Below are positions 33,288-43,308 of a stretch of DNA of 64,000 nucleotides, piece after piece (positions within the stretch are counted from its first letter, which is position 1; each line of letters starts with the position of its first letter). The notes under the pieces are model-generated. The model did not search any database, was not told the DNA's origin, and was given only the letters and a program-made list of their open reading frames with translations. The DNA is taken from NCBI RefSeq assembly GCF_004331455.1, contig NZ_SJJR01000014.1, positions 95,759 to 159,758 on the forward strand, in the 5' to 3' direction. This DNA is from Micromonospora zingiberis (GTDB taxonomy: Bacteria; Actinomycetota; Actinomycetes; Mycobacteriales; Micromonosporaceae). A program made the translations under genes and the position numbers.

Positions 33288-34802
33288 TCAGCTGCGGCTG
33301 GTTGCTGCCTCCTCCAACACTGGTTGCGTTGGCCCTGCCTGGGGACCCCGTACCAGCAGGGCGGTCACGACCGCGATCAGGACGGCGGCGGCCGCGCCGG
33401 CCCAGCCGACCGCGTTCATGGCGGACGTGAACGCGTCGCGGGCCGCCGCCACCAGGTCCGCGTCGCCGACTGCGAGCGCGCCGGCCAGGGACTCCGTCGC
33501 CTCCGCCGGTGTGCCGCCGGGCAGTTCCGACCGGTACACCGCGGCGCCCAGGCTGCCCAGTACGGCCACGCCCAGCGCCAGCCCGAACTCCATGCTGGTT
33601 TCCGACATCGCGGCCGCCGATCCGGCGCGCTCGGCTGGGGCTCGGCTCACCACCAGGTCGGTGCCGAGCGCCATCATCGGCCCGATGCCCAGGTAGATCA
33701 CGATCAGCCCGGCGACCACCAGAGCCAACCCGTTCGGTCCGTCCACGAAGGCCAGCAGCAGGTAACCCACCGCCGAGACGGCCAGCGACGCCGCGACCAG
33801 CAGCCCGGGCGCGATCTTGCGGGCCAGCATCGGTGCGACGATCGAGGTCACGATCATCGCCACGGCCGACGGCAGCAGCCACAGTCCGGCGTGCAGCGGT
33901 GAGAGGCCGGACACCATCTGTAGGTACTGCGTGGCGAACAGGTAGACCACGCCGACCACGGCCAGGCCCACCAGGAGGGCGAGCAGGGCGCCGAGGAACG
34001 ACGGCCGGGTGAACAGCCGTATGTCCAGCAGCGGGTCGGCCAGGGCTCGTTGCCGGCGTACGAACAGCACGCCGAACACCACGCTTGCCACCAGCGCGGC
34101 CAGCGCGCCGGCATCGGTGCCCTCGGTCGCGATCACCTTGAGGCCGTAGATGGCCGGTAGCATCGCGGCCAGCGACAGTGCCACGCTCACCAGGTCGATC
34201 CGGCCGGCCTGTGGATCCTTTGCCTCGGGCAGCAGGATCGGCGCGGCCACCAGCAGCACCACCATCACCGGTACGGCCAGCAGGAACACCGAGCCCCACC
34301 AGAACAGTTCCAGCAGCGCGCCGCCGATCAGCGGACCGGCGGCCAGGCCGGCCGAGAAGCATGCGGCCCACACGCCGATCGCCATGCCGCGCTGGGCCGG
34401 GTCCCGGAACATGGTGGTGATCAGCGCCAGCGTCGATGGCATCAGGGTGGCCCCGGCGACGCCGAGCAGGGCCCGCGCCGCGATCAGGACGGTGGGGTCG
34501 GTGGCGTACGCCGCCAGCACCGACGCCGCCCCGAACGCGAGCGCGCCGAGCATGAGCAACCGTCGGCGGCCGATGCGGTCGCCGAGGGTGCCCATGGTGA
34601 TGAGGAAGCCTCCGATCATGAATCCGTAGATGTCGACGATCCACAGCGTCTGCGTTGCGGTCGGCCACAGATCCGTCGTCAGGTGCGGCAACGCGAGGTA
34701 GAGCACGGTCGCGTCTACCGACAACAGCAGCGTGGGTAGTGCGAGCACTGCCAGGCCGAGCCATTCCCGCACTCCGGCCCGTGCTTCCGTCCTTACCGAC
34801 AC
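33288..34802 (-). CDS. MFS drug exporter, DHA2 (14-helix) family
   Basis: A 504-residue membrane protein with about 14 hydrophobic helices. The DHA2 motif C-like and motif A-like segments are present (LSVDATVLYLALPHLTTDL, GTLGDRIGRRRLLMLGA, SAGLAAGPLIGGAL). Such EmrB/QacA-type proton antiporters often sit in antibiotic clusters for product export and self-protection. The GTG start is supported by GGGGAGG 8 bases upstream. It follows the imine-reductase-like gene by 50 bases on the same strand and is followed by a terminator, so these two probably form one transcript. Confidence 0.9.
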   Translation of the reverse strand: MSVRTEARAGVREWLGLAVLALPTLLLSVDATVLYLALPHLTTDLWPTATQTLWIVDIYGFMIGGFLITMGTLGDRIGRRRLLMLGALAFGAASVLAAYATDPTVLIAARALLGVAGATLMPSTLALITTMFRDPAQRGMAIGVWAACFSAGLAAGPLIGGALLELFWWGSVFLLAVPVMVVLLVAAPILLPEAKDPQAGRIDLVSVALSLAAMLPAIYGLKVIATEGTDAGALAALVASVVFGVLFVRRQRALADPLLDIRLFTRPSFLGALLALLVGLAVVGVVYLFATQYLQMVSGLSPLHAGLWLLPSAVAMIVTSIVAPMLARKIAPGLLVAASLAVSAVGYLLLAFVDGPNGLALVVAGLIVIYLGIGPMMALGTDLVVSRAPAERAGSAAAMSETSMEFGLALGVAVLGSLGAAVYRSELPGGTPAEATESLAGALAVGDADLVAAARDAFTSAMNAVGWAGAAAAVLIAVVTALLVRGPQAGPTQPVLEEAATSRS

Positions 34803-34852
34803 GCCTGGTACCTCCCCTCGTGATGGCGGGTCTGTGTCCGCCGCTCAGGCAC

Positions 34853-35749
34853 TTACTGGGACTGGTCTACGGGTGCGCGCAGCACCTCGAACACGGCGCC
34901 GAACCCGTCGCCCGCGTGCCCGCGTCGGATGGCCTGCTCGGCCCGGGCGTGCAGGAACTCCGGCAGGGCCGGGTCCACGCTCTGCGTACGGCTGGCGTCG
35001 ACCAGGTGTTCGATGGCCACCGTCTGCATTCCGAGGGTGGAGTCGTTGTCCGGGTAGGCGCCGGTGTCGACCTGGTTCGCCAGGTTCGGCACCTCCGGCG
35101 CGATGACGTGCTCGAACCACGCCTGCGCGTACGGCAAAAACGCCGCTGCCGGTACCTTTTCCGAGGCCAGCAGTGCCGCCGAGTGCATGAAGCCGGCCCA
35201 GGTGGTCCACATCAGGCCGAGCAGGGCCACGTCGTACAGCGACGGCAGTCCCGGCTCTTCCCCGAGGTAGGTGCCCGCGCCGGCGATGGACCGCAGCGTG
35301 TCGGCGTGCGCGTCGTACACCTCCTGCGGGCCGCCGTAGAAGATCAGCGTCTCGTCCGAGCCGATCATCGACGGCACCGCCATGATCGCGCCGTCGATGT
35401 ACTCGATGCCCTGTTCCCGCGCCCAGGCCGCGGTGGCCCGGGCGTCGCCCGGCGTGCCCGAGGTGAGGTTCACGATCACCCGGTCCGCCGACGCGTCGCC
35501 GGTGGAGTCGATGATCTCGCGCATCGCCCGGTAGTCGAGGACGCAGATCACGATCAGGTTGCCGGCCGACATCGCGTCGGCGACCGTCGCGGCCCGTACC
35601 GCTCCCTGGACGACGAGTTCGTCCGCCTTGTTGGGTGACCTGTTCCAGACCGTCGTCGGGTGCCCGGCGGCGAGGAAGGCCCGGGCCAGGGCCGAACCCA
35701 TCGCGCCGAGGCCGATGACGGTGACTGGTGCGCGGCTGTCCGCAGCCAT
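34853..35749 (-). CDS. NAD(P)-dependent oxidoreductase, imine reductase / beta-hydroxyacid dehydrogenase type
   Basis: A 298-residue protein. The Rossmann motif VIGLGAMGSALA (residues 10-21), then an NRSPNKADEL segment whose Arg suits NADPH, indicate the 6-phosphogluconate/3-hydroxyisobutyrate dehydrogenase fold. The C-terminal half (YDVALLGLMWTTWAGFMHSA, then an all-helical domain with DNDSTLGMQTVAIEHLVDAS) resembles bacterial imine reductases more than hydroxyacid dehydrogenases. In a cluster with two aminotransferases, reduction of a cyclic imine formed from an aminated polyketide is plausible (inference). The start ATG has GGAGGGG 7 bases upstream. It is divergent from the BTAD/NB-ARC regulator. 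Confidence 0.78.
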   Translation of the reverse strand: MAADSRAPVTVIGLGAMGSALARAFLAAGHPTTVWNRSPNKADELVVQGAVRAATVADAMSAGNLIVICVLDYRAMREIIDSTGDASADRVIVNLTSGTPGDARATAAWAREQGIEYIDGAIMAVPSMIGSDETLIFYGGPQEVYDAHADTLRSIAGAGTYLGEEPGLPSLYDVALLGLMWTTWAGFMHSAALLASEKVPAAAFLPYAQAWFEHVIAPEVPNLANQVDTGAYPDNDSTLGMQTVAIEHLVDASRTQSVDPALPEFLHARAEQAIRRGHAGDGFGAVFEVLRAPVDQSQ

Positions 35750-35936
35750 GGTGAATCCCCTCCTGTTTAACGGGTGTTCCGCGGGGTGGGCACAACTGGC
35801 CATCCCGCTCTTCGGACACTCTGCCGGTCGGCTCTCCAAGAACTCTCTCGGTCCGCTCTCACGCCGCCGGCCGACCTCTGCGCGGAGCAACTCCCATGAC
35901 GCAGCGTGCGCTCCAGAACCCGTATCGTATGCGTCT

Positions 35937-38900
35937 ATGCGCTTCGGCATTCTCGGGAACCTGGCCGTGTGGCCTGCGGACGACCGCCCGGCGCACCTGC
36001 CCGGTCACAAGGTCCGGACGCTGCTCGCGGTGCTGTTGGTGCACGAGGGGCGGACGGTGTCGGCCGACGCGCTGGCCGATGTGCTGTGGGGCGACGAGCC
36101 GCCCGGCAATCTGATCGGCGCCCTGCACACGACCGTGTGGCAGCTGCGCCGCGCGCTGGAGAAGGCCGAGTCCGGCGCGGGCACCCGGGTGGTGTCCCGC
36201 CCTCCGGGCTACCTGCTCGACGTGTCCGCCCACGATGTGGACGCCCGCCGATTCGAGTACCGGCTGCACCGGGCCCGCGCGGCCACCGACACCCGCGACC
36301 GCGTGTCGATCCTGGGCGACGCGCTCGCCGAGTGGCGCGGACCGGCGCTGGCCGACTTCACCGACGCCGAGTTCGCCCGCCCGGCCATCGCCCGCTTGGA
36401 GGAACAGCGGCTGACCGCCCTGGAGGACCGGGCTCACGCGATGCTCGAACTGGGTGAGCACAGTCTGCTGGTCAGCGAACTGGCCGACCTGGTGGTGCGC
36501 CACCCGCTGCGGGAACGGCTGCGCGCCGCGCACATGCGTGCCCTGTACGGCACGGGCCGGCAGAGCGAGGCGCTGGCCGGGTTCGACGAACTGCGCGACC
36601 TGCTGGCCGAGGAACTCGGGGTGGATCCGGGGGCCGAACTGGTCACGCTGCGGCAGTCGATCCTGGAACGCGACCCGGTGCTGGCGCCGTCCCCCACCCC
36701 GATCACCACCACCGCGCGTCCGGTGACCAACCTGCCCGCGCCGGTCAGTGGCCTGATCGGTCGGGACGCCGCGGTCGTGCAGGTACGGGCACTGTTGGAG
36801 GCCAGCCGCCTGGTGACCCTGCACGGCATTGGCGGTGTCGGTAAGACCAGCCTGGCGCTGGCCGCCGCCCGGCAGGTCGCCGACCAGTACCCGGACGGTG
36901 TGTGGCTGGTGGAGTTGTCCATCGTGGCCGCCGGTCCCGACGAGCCGGACCCGTTCTCCGCTGTCGCCGATCAGGTCGCCATCGCGCTGGGGGTGCGGAC
37001 GACCGCCCGCGAGGACTGGTTGACCAGCGCCGTGCGGGCCAAGCAGATGTTGCTCGTGCTGGACAACTGCGAACACGTGGTGGCCGCGGCCGCCCAGCTG
37101 GCGGGCCTGGTCCTGCAGGCCGCGCCGGGGGTGCGGGTGCTGGCCACCAGCCAGGAGCCGCTGGGCATCGCGGGGGAGCGGTTGTGGACCGTGCCGCCGC
37201 TGGCGCTGCCCACCTCGTTGGCGCAGGCGGCCACGTCCAGCGCGGTGCAGTTGTTCGTGGCCCGGGCGACCGACGCCTCGGCCGGGTTCGTGCTGGACGA
37301 CAACACCGTCGAGGCGGTGGACGCGATCTGCCGCCGCCTCGACGGCCTACCGCTCGCCCTGGAACTGGCCGCGACCCGGGTGCGGGCCCTCGGCGTGCAC
37401 GAACTGGCGGCCCGGCTGGAGGACCGGTTCGCGTTGCTGACCCAGGGCATGCGGGGTGCACCGGCCCGACATCGGACTCTGCGCGCCGCCCTCGACTGGA
37501 CCTGGGAGTTGCTCACCGAGCCGGAACGGGTGGTACTGCGACGCCTGGCGGTGTTCAGCGGCGGATGCCCGCTGCAGATGGCCGAGGACGTCTGCGCCGG
37601 CGGTCCGATCAGCCGCGCCGACGTGCTGGACCTGGTCGCCCGACTGGTGGATCGTTCGCTGGTCACCGTGACCGACGTGGCCGGGGTACGCCGCTACGGA
37701 CTGCTGGAGTCCGTCGCCGCCTACAGCGCCGAGCGGTTGCGTGAGGCTGGTGAGGAGGCCGACGTCCGGCTGCGGCACGCCCGCTACCACGCGGACCTGG
37801 CCGAACGGGTGCTGCCGCATCTGCGCGGGCCCAGCCAGCGTCGCTGGCTGGAACGGATGGACGCCGAACGGGCCAACTTCCGGGCGGCACTGGACGCAGG
37901 GGCCCGGCTCGGCGCGGGCGGCCTGGCCTTGCGCATGGTCAACGCGTTGGCTTGGTACTGGTTCCTGCGGGGCCGGCTGGCCGAGGCGAAGCGGGCGTTC
38001 ACCGTCGCCCTCGACGGCTCGCCGTCCGACGGCGGCTCCCCACGCGCTACCGCCCTGGCCTGGCAGGCGGGTTTCGGGCTGCGGGCCGGAGACGCCAGCT
38101 ACGACCTGGACCGCTTCGACGAGCTGGAGAACGAGGTGGCCGACCCGGTGGACCGGGCCATCGTCCGGTGGTTCCTGGGGTTCACCCGGATCGGGTTCGG
38201 CGGCCAGGACAGCGCCGAGAAGTACCTGGACCGCGCGCTGGGCGAGTTCCGCAGCCTCGGTTACGCCTGGGGGACCGCGGCGGCGCTGGCCGCGCTGGCC
38301 ACCCGCAGCATCCTGCGCGGGGACCTTGAGGCCACTCGCCAGTACGGCGAGGAGAGCGCCGCCCTCTTCCGCGACCTCGGCGACGGCTGGGGTCGGTTGC
38401 AGGCCACCGATGCCCTGGCATCGCTGGCCGAGGTGCTCGGCCGCTACGACGAGGCGGCCCGCCTGCACCGCGACGGGCTGCGGGTGGCCGAGGCCCTGGG
38501 GCTGTGGAACGAGGCGTCCACCAAGATGTCCGGGCTGGGCCGCATCGCCCTGCTCGGCGGCGACTATCCGCAGGCGCGTGAGCTGCATGAGCGGGCGTTG
38601 CGGCTGGCCGCCGAGCAGAGCTACACCTTCGGGCAGCAGTTCGCCGAGGTCGGCCTGGGCCTGGTCGCCCGCCGCGAGGGCCGCCTCGACGCGGCCGAGA
38701 CGCACCTGCGGCGCTGGCTCGGCTGGTGCCGGCAGCTCGACGGCGAGTACGGCGTGGCGCTGATCCTGGCTGAACTGGGCTTCGTCGCCGAGCAGCGCGG
38801 AGACGCCGAGGCCGCGCTGCGCCTGCACCGTGAGGGCAGTGTGGCGGCGTGGGGGACCGGTGACCCGCGGACCATCGCGCTGTCCCTGGAGGGTGTCGCG

Positions 38901-39128
38901 GGCACCTACTCGCTGCTCGGCGACCACGAACGCGCGGCACTGCTGTCCGGCGCCGCGCAGGCGGTTCGGGCGGCGGCGGGCGCGCCGCTGCCGCCGGCGG
39001 AGCGCGGCGACGTCGACCGCATCGCCGCCCGCGGTACCAGCGCGGTGGGCGACGCCTTCGCCAAGCGCGTCGGCGACGGGCGGCTGATGGAGCTGAGCGA
39101 GGCCCGGCGGCTGGTCTTCGACGACTGA
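35937..39128 (+). CDS. AfsR-like regulator: winged helix, BTAD, NB-ARC ATPase and TPR domains
   Basis: A 1063-residue regulator. A winged helix occupies residues 1-90 (MRFGILGNLAVWPADDRPAH). The BTAD domain spans about 97-240 and the NB-ARC NTPase about 270-560, with an intact P-loop GIGGVGKTS (about 298-306) and LLVLDNCEHV as Walker B. A helical region and TPR-like repeats run to the C-terminus. Family members integrate ATP/phosphorylation signals to activate secondary metabolism. The ATG at 35937 was chosen because it starts the conserved domain; the open frame extends upstream but overlaps the divergent gene. The 187-base divergent region with 34853-35749 should hold both promoters. The aminotransferase gene follows 189 bases later. 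Confidence 0.85.
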   Translation: MRFGILGNLAVWPADDRPAHLPGHKVRTLLAVLLVHEGRTVSADALADVLWGDEPPGNLIGALHTTVWQLRRALEKAESGAGTRVVSRPPGYLLDVSAHDVDARRFEYRLHRARAATDTRDRVSILGDALAEWRGPALADFTDAEFARPAIARLEEQRLTALEDRAHAMLELGEHSLLVSELADLVVRHPLRERLRAAHMRALYGTGRQSEALAGFDELRDLLAEELGVDPGAELVTLRQSILERDPVLAPSPTPITTTARPVTNLPAPVSGLIGRDAAVVQVRALLEASRLVTLHGIGGVGKTSLALAAARQVADQYPDGVWLVELSIVAAGPDEPDPFSAVADQVAIALGVRTTAREDWLTSAVRAKQMLLVLDNCEHVVAAAAQLAGLVLQAAPGVRVLATSQEPLGIAGERLWTVPPLALPTSLAQAATSSAVQLFVARATDASAGFVLDDNTVEAVDAICRRLDGLPLALELAATRVRALGVHELAARLEDRFALLTQGMRGAPARHRTLRAALDWTWELLTEPERVVLRRLAVFSGGCPLQMAEDVCAGGPISRADVLDLVARLVDRSLVTVTDVAGVRRYGLLESVAAYSAERLREAGEEADVRLRHARYHADLAERVLPHLRGPSQRRWLERMDAERANFRAALDAGARLGAGGLALRMVNALAWYWFLRGRLAEAKRAFTVALDGSPSDGGSPRATALAWQAGFGLRAGDASYDLDRFDELENEVADPVDRAIVRWFLGFTRIGFGGQDSAEKYLDRALGEFRSLGYAWGTAAALAALATRSILRGDLEATRQYGEESAALFRDLGDGWGRLQATDALASLAEVLGRYDEAARLHRDGLRVAEALGLWNEASTKMSGLGRIALLGGDYPQARELHERALRLAAEQSYTFGQQFAEVGLGLVARREGRLDAAETHLRRWLGWCRQLDGEYGVALILAELGFVAEQRGDAEAALRLHREGSVAAWGTGDPRTIALSLEGVAGTYSLLGDHERAALLSGAAQAVRAAAGAPLPPAERGDVDRIAARGTSAVGDAFAKRVGDGRLMELSEARRLVFDD

Positions 39129-39155
39129 TCGCCGCCGGGAGGGCGTTCATCCGTC

Positions 39156-39163
39156 GGTAATCG
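39156..39163 (+). promoter_or_regulatory. GGTAATCG motif upstream of the first aminotransferase
   Basis: GGTAATCG followed by GCCGCCC lies in the gap between the AfsR-like gene and the aminotransferase. Similar motifs occur before the NTF2 gene (inverted, 46368-46375) and in the PKS divergent region (49697-49704). A GGCGTT element lies about 15 bases before it. Possible binding site of one of the pathway regulators; function is inferred only from recurrence. Confidence 0.3.
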
Positions 39164-39317
39164 GCCGCCCTTCGCGTGCCCATTCGCCGGTGGGTGAACC
39201 GGCGATGACCGGACACGACAGGAACTCACGATATACAAGACCTGCCGCTCGCTGAAACTGCGCGGGCCGCGGATCTTCGATATCCGCCGGAACCTTTCCT
39301 GATCGGAGACGGTAAAG

Positions 39318-40874
39318 ATGACTTCTTCTCCTGGCGCAGCCGAATTCGCGGACTCCTATCTGGTCGAGGTGCTGACCGAGTTCGGCCTTGCGCTGAAGTA
39401 CGTCCGTGCCCGTGGGAACACCCTCTACTACCTGGCCGACGACGGCACCGAGGTCGGGGTCTTCGATGCGGCCAGCGGATTCGGCTCCCTCATGTTCGGC
39501 CACAACAATCCGGAAATCGTCGAGCACGCGAAATGGCTGCTCGACCAGCAGACCCCGGTGCACGCGCAGTTTTCCGGCTATTCCTTCGCGCTCAACCTGG
39601 CCGCCGAACTCAACACCGTCATCCGGCGCGAGTTGCAGACCGAGGACAAATTTTTCGCCCTTTTCGGTAACTCCGGCGCCGAGGCCGTCGAAATCAGCAT
39701 CAAGCACGCCGAAATGGACCGCGGCGCACGTATCGCCGAGCTGAAGGCGGAGATCGACACGCACGTCGAGCAGGCGCGTACCGCCGTCGCCAACGGCGCC
39801 CGGGTGTCTGCCGACGCCGCCGCCGTGGTGGGCGGCACCGACTTCGACCACCTGGCCGCCGAGGTGGCCCGGCGCAACGCGCAGACCGAGGCCCGCCCGC
39901 CGCTGTTCCTGGCGTTGGAGGGCGGCTTCCACGGCAAGCTGGTCAGCAGCGTCCAGCTCACCCACAACAACGAGTTCCGGGCCCCGTTCAAGGCGCTCGC
40001 CGCGCAGGCCCGCTTCATCCCCCGCGACCGTCCCGAGCTGATCGCCAAGGTCGTCGAGGACGAGCGGAGCACCCTGCTCGACGTCACGGTCCAGGACGGC
40101 GTCGTCGACCTGGTCGAGCGCGATTTCCCGATCTTCGCGGCGTTCCTGATCGAGCCGATCATGGGCGAGGCGGGCATCTTCCCGCTTTCCGCGCAGCTGG
40201 CCGGCGCACTGCGCGAGGCGTGCGACACGTTCGGCGTGCCGCTGATCGCCGACGAGATCCAGTCGGGGATGGGCCGCTCGGGCACCTTCCTCGCCGGCAC
40301 CCAGATCGGCCTCAAGCCCGACTACATCATCCTGGCCAAGGCCCTCGGCGGTGGGGTGGCCAAGCTCGGCGTCGTGCTGGTCAACGAACACCGTTACCGC
40401 AAGGACATCGAACTGATCCACACCTCCACGTACGGCCGGGACGGCTTCTCCAGCCGGCTCGCGCTGAAGGTGCTGCAGATGCTGGAGGCCGACGACGGCA
40501 AGGCGTACCAGCTGGCCGCCGAGCGGGGCGCCAAGGCCAAGGCCATGATGGAGGCGATCAAGGCCGACTACCCCGACGTCGTCAAGGAGGTCCGCGGCGT
40601 CGGCCTGATGCTCGGCTTCGAGCTGCACGACCAGTCCGACTCGTCGTCACCGGAGATCCGCGAGGCGGTCGAACACGAGGCCCTCGCCTTCGTCATCGGC
40701 GGCCACCTGCTACGCAAGCACCAGATCCGGATCTTCTCGACGGCCAGCAACCTGGAGACGATGCGCTTCGAGCCGTCCATCCACCTGTCCGACGAGGAGA
40801 TCGCGCGGGTCGACGCCGGCTTCCGCGACATCTGCCAGATCTTGCGCGACCAGGACGCGAGCCGGTTCGAATGA
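39318..40874 (+). CDS. Class III PLP-dependent aminotransferase (first of two paralogues)
   Basis: A 518-residue enzyme with the class III layout: GFGSLMFGHNNPEIV, NSGAEAVEISIKHAE (cofactor-phosphate region), DEIQSGMGRSG and the PLP lysine Lys341 in ILAKALGGG. It is about 60-80 residues longer than ordinary omega-transaminases, because a helical charged insert of about 50 residues (ELKAEIDTHVEQARTA onward) sits before the GGFHGKL strand. The paralogue at 47658-49217 shares this insert. It probably aminates a polyketide aldehyde or ketone, or makes an amino precursor (inference). GGAG lies 9 bases before the ATG. It starts the oxidative gene block and overlaps the P450 gene by ATGA. Confidence 0.88.
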   Translation: MTSSPGAAEFADSYLVEVLTEFGLALKYVRARGNTLYYLADDGTEVGVFDAASGFGSLMFGHNNPEIVEHAKWLLDQQTPVHAQFSGYSFALNLAAELNTVIRRELQTEDKFFALFGNSGAEAVEISIKHAEMDRGARIAELKAEIDTHVEQARTAVANGARVSADAAAVVGGTDFDHLAAEVARRNAQTEARPPLFLALEGGFHGKLVSSVQLTHNNEFRAPFKALAAQARFIPRDRPELIAKVVEDERSTLLDVTVQDGVVDLVERDFPIFAAFLIEPIMGEAGIFPLSAQLAGALREACDTFGVPLIADEIQSGMGRSGTFLAGTQIGLKPDYIILAKALGGGVAKLGVVLVNEHRYRKDIELIHTSTYGRDGFSSRLALKVLQMLEADDGKAYQLAAERGAKAKAMMEAIKADYPDVVKEVRGVGLMLGFELHDQSDSSSPEIREAVEHEALAFVIGGHLLRKHQIRIFSTASNLETMRFEPSIHLSDEEIARVDAGFRDICQILRDQDASRFE

Positions 40875-42124
40875 CCAGCCGGCTGAGCATCCCGGCCATC
40901 GACACGGCCGGACGTGACATCCACGGCGAGGGCGAGCGCCTGCGCGCCCTCGGCCGGGCCGTCCAGGTCAGGCTGCCCGGCGACGTGACCGCGTGGTGGG
41001 TCACCGACCACGCGCTGATCAAGCAGCTGCTCACCGACGACCGCGTCTCCCGGGACACCTACCAGCACTGGCCGGCCTGGGGTGGCGGCGAGAGCGAGCT
41101 GGCCCGCACCTGGTCACTGGCGATGTGGGTGGCCGACCGCAACATGATCACCGCCTACGGCGCGGACCACAAGCGCCTGCGCAAGCTGGTGGCCCGGGCG
41201 TTCACCGCACGCCGCACCGAGGCCATGCGTCCGCGCATCGAGGCGGTCACCGCCGACCTGCTGGCCGACCTGGACCGCACGCCCCCCGGCCAGGTGGTCG
41301 ACCTGCGGGAACGGTTCGCCTACCCGCTGCCGGTGGAGGTGATCTCCGCGCTGCTCGGCATCCCCGACGAGATTCGCGGCGCGCTGCTGCGCACGGTGCA
41401 CGAGATCATGGACACCGCCGCCACACCTGAGCAGGCCAAGACCAACGAGGTCGAGCTCTACCGGCTGCTGCACGACCTGGTCGAGATCAAACGTCGGCGC
41501 CCCGGCGACGACGTCACCACCGGCCTCATCCAGGCACACGACGAGGACGGCGGCGGGCTCAGCGAACGCGAGCTGGTCGACACCGTGCTGCTGATGTTCA
41601 CCGCCGGCCACGAGACGACGGTGAACCTGCTCGACCAGACCATCGTCCTGCTGCTCACCCACCCCGACCAACGCGCCGCCCTGCGCCGCGGCGACCTGGA
41701 CTGGGCGGACGTGATCGAGGAGTCGCTGCGCCTGCAGACCCCGTTTCCCAACCTGCCGCTGCGCTACGCGGTGACCGACATCGACCTCGGCGACGCCCTC
41801 ATCGCCCAGGGCGACCCGATCGTCATCGCCTTCGGCGCGGGCAACCGCGACCCCGGCGTGTACGGCGACACCGCCGCGGAGTTCGACCCGCTGCGGCCCA
41901 CCCGCCGCGACCACCTGGCATTCGGCCACGGCGTGCACCGCTGCCTGGGCGCACCGCTGGCCCGCCTGGAAGCGGCGATCGGCCTGTCCGCCCTGTTCGA
42001 CCGGTTCCCGGACCTGCGCCTCGCGCAACCGGTGGACCAGCTGCGGCCGCTGGGCTCGTTCATCTCCAACGGTCACGAGACGTTGCCCGCACTGCTGACC
42101 CGAGAAGAAGGAGACACCCGATGA
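40871..42124 (+). CDS. Cytochrome P450 monooxygenase of the polyketide cluster
   Basis: A 417-residue bacterial class I P450 with canonical motifs: I-helix FTAGHETTVN, K-helix ExxR in EESLRLQTP, and the heme loop FGHGVHRCLGAPLAR. No membrane anchor. It should hydroxylate or epoxidise the polyketide using external ferredoxin; no ferredoxin gene is seen nearby. The start overlaps the aminotransferase stop (ATGA), and its own stop overlaps the next start, so three genes are translationally coupled. Confidence 0.92.
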   Translation: MTSRLSIPAIDTAGRDIHGEGERLRALGRAVQVRLPGDVTAWWVTDHALIKQLLTDDRVSRDTYQHWPAWGGGESELARTWSLAMWVADRNMITAYGADHKRLRKLVARAFTARRTEAMRPRIEAVTADLLADLDRTPPGQVVDLRERFAYPLPVEVISALLGIPDEIRGALLRTVHEIMDTAATPEQAKTNEVELYRLLHDLVEIKRRRPGDDVTTGLIQAHDEDGGGLSERELVDTVLLMFTAGHETTVNLLDQTIVLLLTHPDQRAALRRGDLDWADVIEESLRLQTPFPNLPLRYAVTDIDLGDALIAQGDPIVIAFGAGNRDPGVYGDTAAEFDPLRPTRRDHLAFGHGVHRCLGAPLARLEAAIGLSALFDRFPDLRLAQPVDQLRPLGSFISNGHETLPALLTREEGDTR

Positions 42125-43275
42125 GCGAGGTGCTGGACGCGGTCCGCAACATCGTGCCGAGGCTGCGCGAGAACGGACTGGAGTCCGAGGAACGGCGCTG
42201 GATCCTCGACGAGAACACCGAACTGCTCGACAAGGCCGGCGTGTTCCGGCTGGCCGTGCCGAAGCGGTTCGGCGGCCTCGACGTACCACTGCCCGAGCAG
42301 GTCGCCGTGCTCACCGAGATCGCCCGCGGCTGCGGCTCGACCGCCTGGGCCGCCGTGGCGTGGGTGTCCACCGCCTGGATGGCGACGCTCTACCCCGACC
42401 AGACGCAGGAGGAGATCTTCGCGGGCGGCTCGGTACGCATCTCCGGCGGCTTCACCCCGACCGCGACGGCGGTCCCGACCGACGGCGGCTACCTGCTCAA
42501 CGGCTCGTGGCGGTTCAACTCCGGCTGCCGGGGCGCCCACTGGGACCTGCTCGCCGCGATCCTCGAACAGCCGGACGGCACCGAGACCGAGGTGTTCGCG
42601 ATGGTGCCGATGTCCGACCTGAGCATCGCCGACGACTGGCACGTCACCGCGGCCGCCGCCACCGGGTCGTCGACCACCACCGCCCGGGACCTGTTCGTAC
42701 CCGCGCACCGTGTCGTCACCGGCGAGGAGGCGCTGACCACCGGCGCGCCCGGCCGCACCCCCACCGCGCCGGGCCGCTCCTACAGCCTGATCAGCTACGT
42801 GGTGGCCGAGTCGGCGGCCGCCTACATCGGCATGGCCCAGGCGGCGCTGGAGCTGTTCCTGGAGCGGCTGCCCGGACGGGGCCTGGCCTACACGTCCTGG
42901 ACCGACCAGCGGCAGCACCCGCTGACCCAGCACCGGGTCGCGCTGGCCGCCAACAAGATCGCCGCTGCCGAGGCGCTGTCCGCCGCCTATGTGGACATGC
43001 TGCAACGTCGCGCCGACGCCGGCGAGGAACCCACCTTGGCGGAGAAGGCCGCTGTCCGCGGCCAGGCCGGCACGGCGATCCAGCTGGTCAAGGAGGCCGT
43101 ACAGGACCTGCACACCATCGCCGGGGCGTCCGCGCTGAGCAAGTTCGCGCCGTTCCAGCGTTTCCACCGCGACCTGCTCGGTCTCACCACGCACGGCCTC
43201 ATGTCCCCGGACATGAGTCTGGAGGTGCACGGCCGGGTCCTCGTCGGACTCGACCCCGAGACACCTTTCCTGTGA
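42121..43275 (+). CDS. Acyl-CoA-dehydrogenase-fold flavin monooxygenase or dehydrogenase
   Basis: A 384-residue protein of the acyl-CoA dehydrogenase superfamily. A helical N-domain (RLRENGLESEERRWILDENT), a beta middle domain (VRISGGFTPTATAV, GSWRFNSGC) and a helical C-domain are visible. The sequence lacks the usual acyl-CoA catalytic Glu context. It resembles group D two-component monooxygenases and N-oxygenases such as HpaB/HsaA-type proteins, which use reduced flavin from a partner reductase; the flavin reductase at 46942-47487 fits that role. Substrate unknown; the amino group or a carbon of the polyketide are options (inference). It overlaps the P450 stop by ATGA. Confidence 0.8.
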   Translation: MSEVLDAVRNIVPRLRENGLESEERRWILDENTELLDKAGVFRLAVPKRFGGLDVPLPEQVAVLTEIARGCGSTAWAAVAWVSTAWMATLYPDQTQEEIFAGGSVRISGGFTPTATAVPTDGGYLLNGSWRFNSGCRGAHWDLLAAILEQPDGTETEVFAMVPMSDLSIADDWHVTAAAATGSSTTTARDLFVPAHRVVTGEEALTTGAPGRTPTAPGRSYSLISYVVAESAAAYIGMAQAALELFLERLPGRGLAYTSWTDQRQHPLTQHRVALAANKIAAAEALSAAYVDMLQRRADAGEEPTLAEKAAVRGQAGTAIQLVKEAVQDLHTIAGASALSKFAPFQRFHRDLLGLTTHGLMSPDMSLEVHGRVLVGLDPETPFL

Positions 43276-43308
43276 ACCCATCCCGACGATTCGCACAAGG
43301 ACGACACG

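Noticed and set aside
30919..34764. A single 1281-codon open frame on the minus strand
   Set aside because: The first 534 codons are out of frame with, and overlap, the clear MFS transporter gene and read as low-complexity Arg/Gly-rich sequence. The real gene begins at 33162 with a ribosome binding site and SARP homology.
35559..35936. N-terminal extension of the AfsR-like regulator by 126 codons
   Set aside because: It overlaps the divergent reductase gene and shows no homology. The conserved winged helix starts at the ATG at 35937.
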